Of a stretch of DNA of 22,110 bases, positions 18,474-22,110 are shown piece by piece. The position numbers and the translations under genes were made by a program. Every line of letters begins with the position of its first letter. Within the stretch, counting starts at the first letter, position 1. Below the pieces are notes generated by a model. That model did not search any database. It was not told the origin of the DNA and saw only the letters and a program-made list of their open reading frames with translations. The stretch covers positions 1 through 22,110 of the forward strand of contig DAOTZS010000190.1 of NCBI GenBank assembly GCA_034434335.1, written 5' to 3'. Source of the stretch: DAOTZS01 sp034434335. GTDB lineage: Bacteria; Chloroflexota; Anaerolineae; CG2-30-64-16.

Positions 18474-21371
18474 ATGGCAGAGAGATATCTTCCTCAAGAG
18501 ATCGAACCCAAATGGCAAAAGCTGTGGGCCGAAAGCGGGCTGTACGCCACCCGCGAGGACCCCACGCGGCCCAAATTTTACTTCCTGACCATGTTGCCCT
18601 ACCCTTCGGGCGACCTGCACATCGGCCACTGGTACGCCATGACGCCGTCGGACGCGGCGGCGCGCTATCGCCGCATGAAGGGCTATAACGTCTTCTTCCC
18701 CATTGGCTTCGATGCCTTCGGCCTGCCGGCCGAGAACGCGGCCATCAGGCACGGGGTTCACCCCTATCAGTGGACCATGGCCAATATCGAACGCATGCGG
18801 GGCCAGTTGCGCAGCATGGGCGCCATGTGGGCCTGGGACCGCGAAGCGGTCACCTGCGACCCCGAGTACTACAAGTGGACCCAGTGGTTCTTCCTGAAAC
18901 TCTACGACCATGGCCTGGCCTATCGCAAACTGGCGCCGGTGGATTTCTGCCCCCACTGCAACACCACGCTGGCGCGCGAGCAGGTGCAAGGCGAAGATCG
19001 TCACTGCGAGCGCTGCGGCACCCCGGTCATCCGCAAGCTGCTCAAGCAGTGGTTTTTCAAGATCACCAACTATGCGGAAGAGCTGAAGCGGTTCGATGCC
19101 ATTGAGTGGCCGGAACCCATCCGCGTCGCGCAGCTCAACTGGATCGGGGAGCGCAGCGAGGGTGCCGAGGTGACCTTTCCCATTGCCGACCCTCCCGCCG
19201 CCACGAGCGAAGAGGAGGCGGAAGTGCTGCGGACGGGGATCGTCGTCTTCACCACGCGGCCCGACACCCTGTGGGGTGCCACCTTCATGGTGCTGGCGCC
19301 CGAGCATCCCCTGGTAGAGCTGATCACCCCCCCGAGCCATCGTGAGGAGGTAGCCGCCTACCAGTTTCAGGCCAGTCGGCAGAGCGACATCGAACGCGCC
19401 GCGGCCAAGCGTGAGAAAACCGGCGTCTTTACCGGCGCGTATGCCATCAACCCGGTCAACGGCGAACGCATCCCGGTCTGGATCGCCGATTATGTGCTGA
19501 TGACCTACGGCACCGGAGCCATCATGGGCGTGCCGGCCCACGATGAGCGCGATTTCGCCTTCGCCCTCAAGTTCGGCCTGCCCATCATCCCGGTCATCGA
19601 GCGCACCGATCAGGTGGCCAAGAGCGCCGTCTGGGAGGGTTCGGTGGATGAGGGCTTCCCCGCCGCGCTGACGGCCGGCGGCTTCGCCTGGCAGTGGCTG
19701 CAGGTCCCCGGCCGCGGTCGTTTCTACGCGGTCACCCTGGCCGGCGATGGGCAGGTGGCGGCCTACGCCAGGCTGCTACAGGCGCACCTGAAACCCGGCC
19801 ACTGGGCCGATATCGTCGGCCGCGGCTGGCAGGTGGTGTTCGACGATGGCCCTATGACCCTGGATTCGGTCGCCGCGGACGCCGCGATCATGGCCCGCTG
19901 CCGCGCCGGCTACGACTACATGCGCCAGTTCCGCACCACCATGGAGATGTGGTGGGCCGTCGAGTGGTACCGCGATGTGCTGTTCCACGCCGATTACGGG
20001 GCCATGATCAACTCAGGGCCGTTCAGCGGCACCCCTGGCGAGGTGGCCAGGCAGCGGGTCACCACCTGGCTGGCCGACCAGGGGCTGGGCCAGTATGCCA
20101 TCAGCTATAAGATGCATGACTGGCTGATCAGCCGGCAGCGCTACTGGGGCGCGCCAATCCCCATGATCTACTGCGATCACTGCGGGATTGTACCCGTGCC
20201 GTATGAGGACCTGCCCGTCATCCTGCCGACCGATGCGGTGGTGCCACCTTCGGGCGAAAACGCGCTGCTCTTCCATGAAGGCTTCCTGCACGTCAAATGT
20301 CCCCGGTGTGGGGCAGATGCCAGGCGGGAGACCGATACCATGGACACCTTCATGTGCTCTTCATGGTATCAATACGCCTATGTCTCGCCCTACTGGAAGG
20401 CCGGCCAGAAGCTGAGCCCGAACGACATCCCCTGGGACCCGGAGAAGGGCGCCTATTGGCTGCCGGTGGACCAGTACACCGGTGGCGCTGAACACGCCAC
20501 CATGCACCTGCTCTACACCCGCTTCTTCACCAAGGCCCTGGCCGACATGGGGATCGTGCCGTTCCGCGAGCCGATGCTGCGCCTCTTCAACCAGGGCATC
20601 ATCCTGGGGCCCGATGGCCAGCGCATGAGCAAGAGCAAGGGCAACGTGGTGGCCCCCGACGAATGGGTTGAGCGATATGGGGCCGACACCGTGCGTGCTT
20701 ATCTCATGTTCATTGGCCCCTGGGACATGGGCGGCCCATGGAACTTCCAGGGCATCGAGGGGGTGCGCCGTTTCCTGGAACGGGTGTGGAATGTGGTGTT
20801 GGAGCCGGCCGGTGAGAAGCAGAAATCCGCAGACCCTGGGCAGGAGGCTGATCTGGAAGCCCAAATCCGCGAACTGCGCCACTGGACTCACCGTACCCTG
20901 AAGAAGGCCACTGAGGATATCGAGCAGTTCAAGTTCAACACCCTGCTGGCCAGCCTGATGGAGTTCAACAACTACCTGATCAAGGCCAAGGAGACGGCCG
21001 TTTATGGCACGCCAGCGTGGGAGGAGGCGGTAGACACCCTGCTGCTCATGCTGGCACCCGAAACCCCCCATATCGCCGAGGAGCTGTGGCAGCGCCGGCA
21101 TGGCAGCGCCGAATTCCGCGCCGAGGCGAGCATCCACGTCCAGCCCTGGCCGGCCTATGACCCCGAATTGGCCCAGGCAGCGACAGTCACCCTGGTGGTG
21201 CAGGTCAACGGCAAGCTGCGCGATAAGCTGGAGGTGCCGGCCGACATCAGCGAGGAAGAGGCGCGCAAGCTGGCCCTGGCCCGGCCGGCCATCCAGAAGT
21301 GGATTGAAGGCAAGACCATCCGCAAGGTGATCTTTGCCGGCGGCAACCTGGTCAACATCGTGGTGGGATGA
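18474..21371 (+). CDS. leuS: Leucyl-tRNA synthetase
   Basis: This class I synthetase charges tRNA-Leu. The 965-residue protein has HIGH at 49-52 in YPSGDLHIGH and MSKSK at 718-722. A CP1 editing domain carries YGTGAIMGVPAHDERD, and two CxxC zinc-knuckle pairs flank it. The C terminus has a normal anticodon-binding and tail region. It is about 100 residues longer than most bacterial LeuRS. The extra block (about 390-505), with FYAVTLAGDGQ and LDSVAADAAIMARC, lies between the editing domain and the NSGPFSG segment that precedes SRQRYWGAP. GAGG (18465-18468) sets the ATG. Expression is controlled by the T-box leader. Assignment to leucine rests on sequence and is supported independently by the CTC specifier. 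Confidence 0.97.
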   Translation: MAERYLPQEIEPKWQKLWAESGLYATREDPTRPKFYFLTMLPYPSGDLHIGHWYAMTPSDAAARYRRMKGYNVFFPIGFDAFGLPAENAAIRHGVHPYQWTMANIERMRGQLRSMGAMWAWDREAVTCDPEYYKWTQWFFLKLYDHGLAYRKLAPVDFCPHCNTTLAREQVQGEDRHCERCGTPVIRKLLKQWFFKITNYAEELKRFDAIEWPEPIRVAQLNWIGERSEGAEVTFPIADPPAATSEEEAEVLRTGIVVFTTRPDTLWGATFMVLAPEHPLVELITPPSHREEVAAYQFQASRQSDIERAAAKREKTGVFTGAYAINPVNGERIPVWIADYVLMTYGTGAIMGVPAHDERDFAFALKFGLPIIPVIERTDQVAKSAVWEGSVDEGFPAALTAGGFAWQWLQVPGRGRFYAVTLAGDGQVAAYARLLQAHLKPGHWADIVGRGWQVVFDDGPMTLDSVAADAAIMARCRAGYDYMRQFRTTMEMWWAVEWYRDVLFHADYGAMINSGPFSGTPGEVARQRVTTWLADQGLGQYAISYKMHDWLISRQRYWGAPIPMIYCDHCGIVPVPYEDLPVILPTDAVVPPSGENALLFHEGFLHVKCPRCGADARRETDTMDTFMCSSWYQYAYVSPYWKAGQKLSPNDIPWDPEKGAYWLPVDQYTGGAEHATMHLLYTRFFTKALADMGIVPFREPMLRLFNQGIILGPDGQRMSKSKGNVVAPDEWVERYGADTVRAYLMFIGPWDMGGPWNFQGIEGVRRFLERVWNVVLEPAGEKQKSADPGQEADLEAQIRELRHWTHRTLKKATEDIEQFKFNTLLASLMEFNNYLIKAKETAVYGTPAWEEAVDTLLLMLAPETPHIAEELWQRRHGSAEFRAEASIHVQPWPAYDPELAQAATVTLVVQVNGKLRDKLEVPADISEEEARKLALARPAIQKWIEGKTIRKVIFAGGNLVNIVVG

Positions 21372-21426
21372 GCCTGGACGTGCCCGGCACCCCACAGGTG
21401 ACTGGCATGTAGAAAGTGCACAGGAC

Positions 21427-21537
21427 ATGAGCAGATTGCAAGAACTTGAGGAACTGCTTGAGAACCTGACACGCTCAGAAAAGGCGCAGCTTCTGACAAT
21501 GGTTCTTCGTTGCAGAAAGAGAGCATATCATGCGTGA
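21427..21537 (+). pseudogene. Remnant of a DUF433-type small protein
   Basis: A 36-codon frame begins MSRLQELEELLENLTRSEKA and ends eight bases inside ridA. The helical leader with LTxxEKAQLL resembles, from memory, the N-terminal extension found before the DUF433 antitoxin-like domain. That domain (typically with a TPGVCGGxP segment) is missing here. It is therefore best read as a truncated gene. It could alternatively survive as a leader peptide coupled to ridA. Confidence 0.4.
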
Positions 21538-21913
21538 GGTGATCTCAACCACGGCCGCGCCGGCTGCCATTGGCCCCTACAGCCAGGCAGTGCGGGCCGG
21601 CGATTTCATCTTCTGCTCCAGCCAGATTGGCCTTGACCCCGCGACCGGTGCGTTGCGCGCTGGTGTGGAAGCCCAGGCTGAACAGGTGCTGGATAACCTG
21701 GCGGCCGTGCTGGCCGCGGCAGGTGCCAGCCTGGCCGATGTAGTGAAAACCACCCTCTTCCTGGCCGACATGGCCGACTTTGCCGCGGTGAACACTATCT
21801 ATGGCAAGCGCTTTGGCGACAACCTGCCGGCCCGTTCTACGGTCCAGGTTGCCGCGCTGCCCAAGGGCGCGCTGGTGGCCATCGAAGCCATCGCCTATGC
21901 ACCCCCGCGCTGA
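21530..21913 (+). CDS. ridA: RidA family enamine/imine deaminase
   Basis: The 127-residue RidA protein hydrolyses reactive enamine and imine intermediates such as 2-aminoacrylate, preventing damage to PLP enzymes. The family signature is intact: AIGPYSQAVRAGDFIFCSSQIG near the N terminus (split by no gap), then PARSTVQVAALPKGALVAIEAIA near the C terminus. This last stretch contains the substrate-binding arginine and the conserved glutamate. Length is typical of the trimeric family. The start ATG overlaps the stop of the preceding remnant by 8 nt, and AGAGAG lies just upstream. It is 158 nt after leuS and could be read from the same transcript. Confidence 0.93.
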   Translation: MREVISTTAAPAAIGPYSQAVRAGDFIFCSSQIGLDPATGALRAGVEAQAEQVLDNLAAVLAAAGASLADVVKTTLFLADMADFAAVNTIYGKRFGDNLPARSTVQVAALPKGALVAIEAIAYAPPR

Positions 21914-21929
21914 GCGGATACGGCTTTCA

Positions 21930-22098
21930 TAACTATTCAGCGGTGACTGGAAGGGCCACGCCGAGGGCGCGCCCGAGGCATCACCCTTTTTGGGCCAGCG
22001 CCGACCTTTCTCAGGATGTATACAAAGGGTGTCGGCCTCCGCCGACACCCGGCACGCAGTGCCCAGGAGAGGCGATTTCCATCGGCCTGAATAGTTAC
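21930..22098 (-). mobile_element. MITE-like element, copy 2, inverted relative to copy 1
   Basis: This 169-bp segment is the reverse complement of most of copy 1 at 6843-7033. It ends GCCTGAATAGTTAC on the plus strand and begins TAACTATTCAGC, so the left end has lost the first G. The internal hairpins and the GGTGATGCC/GGGCAC blocks are shared, but about 20-25 bp of copy 1 are absent. No clear target duplication is seen, so this copy looks older. It lies 16 nt after ridA. Confidence 0.85.
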
Positions 22099-22110
22099 CG
22101 CCAGACTACA

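Overview
The window is GC-rich and gene-dense and looks like a chromosomal segment of a Chloroflexota bacterium, perhaps Anaerolineae-like. This is an inference from several traits: an HspR-type regulator with a zinc-finger-less DnaJ, a bacterial eRF1-like protein beside ClpC, a leucyl-tRNA synthetase with a large extra insertion, and dispersed GC-rich hairpin repeats. No marker gene fixes the phylum. I see no prophage, CRISPR array or complete transposon. Mobile DNA is limited to two copies of a small inverted-repeat element and a few hairpin repeats.

Layout. Bases 1-200 hold a cluster of hairpin repeats. A promoter near 287-316 then leads a plus-strand operon: an FtsK/SpoIIIE DNA translocase, a GT-C membrane glycosyltransferase, a UbiD-family decarboxylase and a GalT-like nucleotidyltransferase (385-6840). 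A 191-bp MITE with an 8-bp target duplication sits 2 nt after the galT stop. It separates this operon from a convergent minus-strand pair of HAD phosphatases (8605-7060). A second hairpin of the same family as the one at 88-130 lies at 8756-8798. It is followed by a kbl-type PLP acyltransferase, a three-LysM lipoprotein and a membrane SPFH protein. Bases 12323-17536 form a protein-quality-control block: a strong promoter, DnaJ, HspR, an eRF1-like ribosome-rescue candidate and ClpC.

Bases 17540-18473 contain almost no coding sequence and are the most interesting part. They hold a broken antitoxin-like gene, a strong promoter, tRNA-Ala(CGC), then a leucine T-box leader for leuS. A complete tRNA-Ala(GGC) gene is embedded in that leader, exactly where the variable stem III should be. 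The T-box can be recognised from the stem I motifs, a CTC leucine specifier, a IIA/B-like element, the canonical T-box sequence and a terminator hairpin. A 90-nt hairpin built from 8-nt TAGTC repeats also sits inside it. leuS follows, then a remnant of a DUF433-type gene overlapping the start of ridA, and a second, inverted copy of the MITE closes the window.

Functionally the window joins chromosome segregation, envelope glycosylation, small-molecule phosphatases, stress-controlled protein quality control and leucine-responsive control of leuS. The candidate for something undescribed is the interleaved tRNA / T-box / tRNA / leuS unit.
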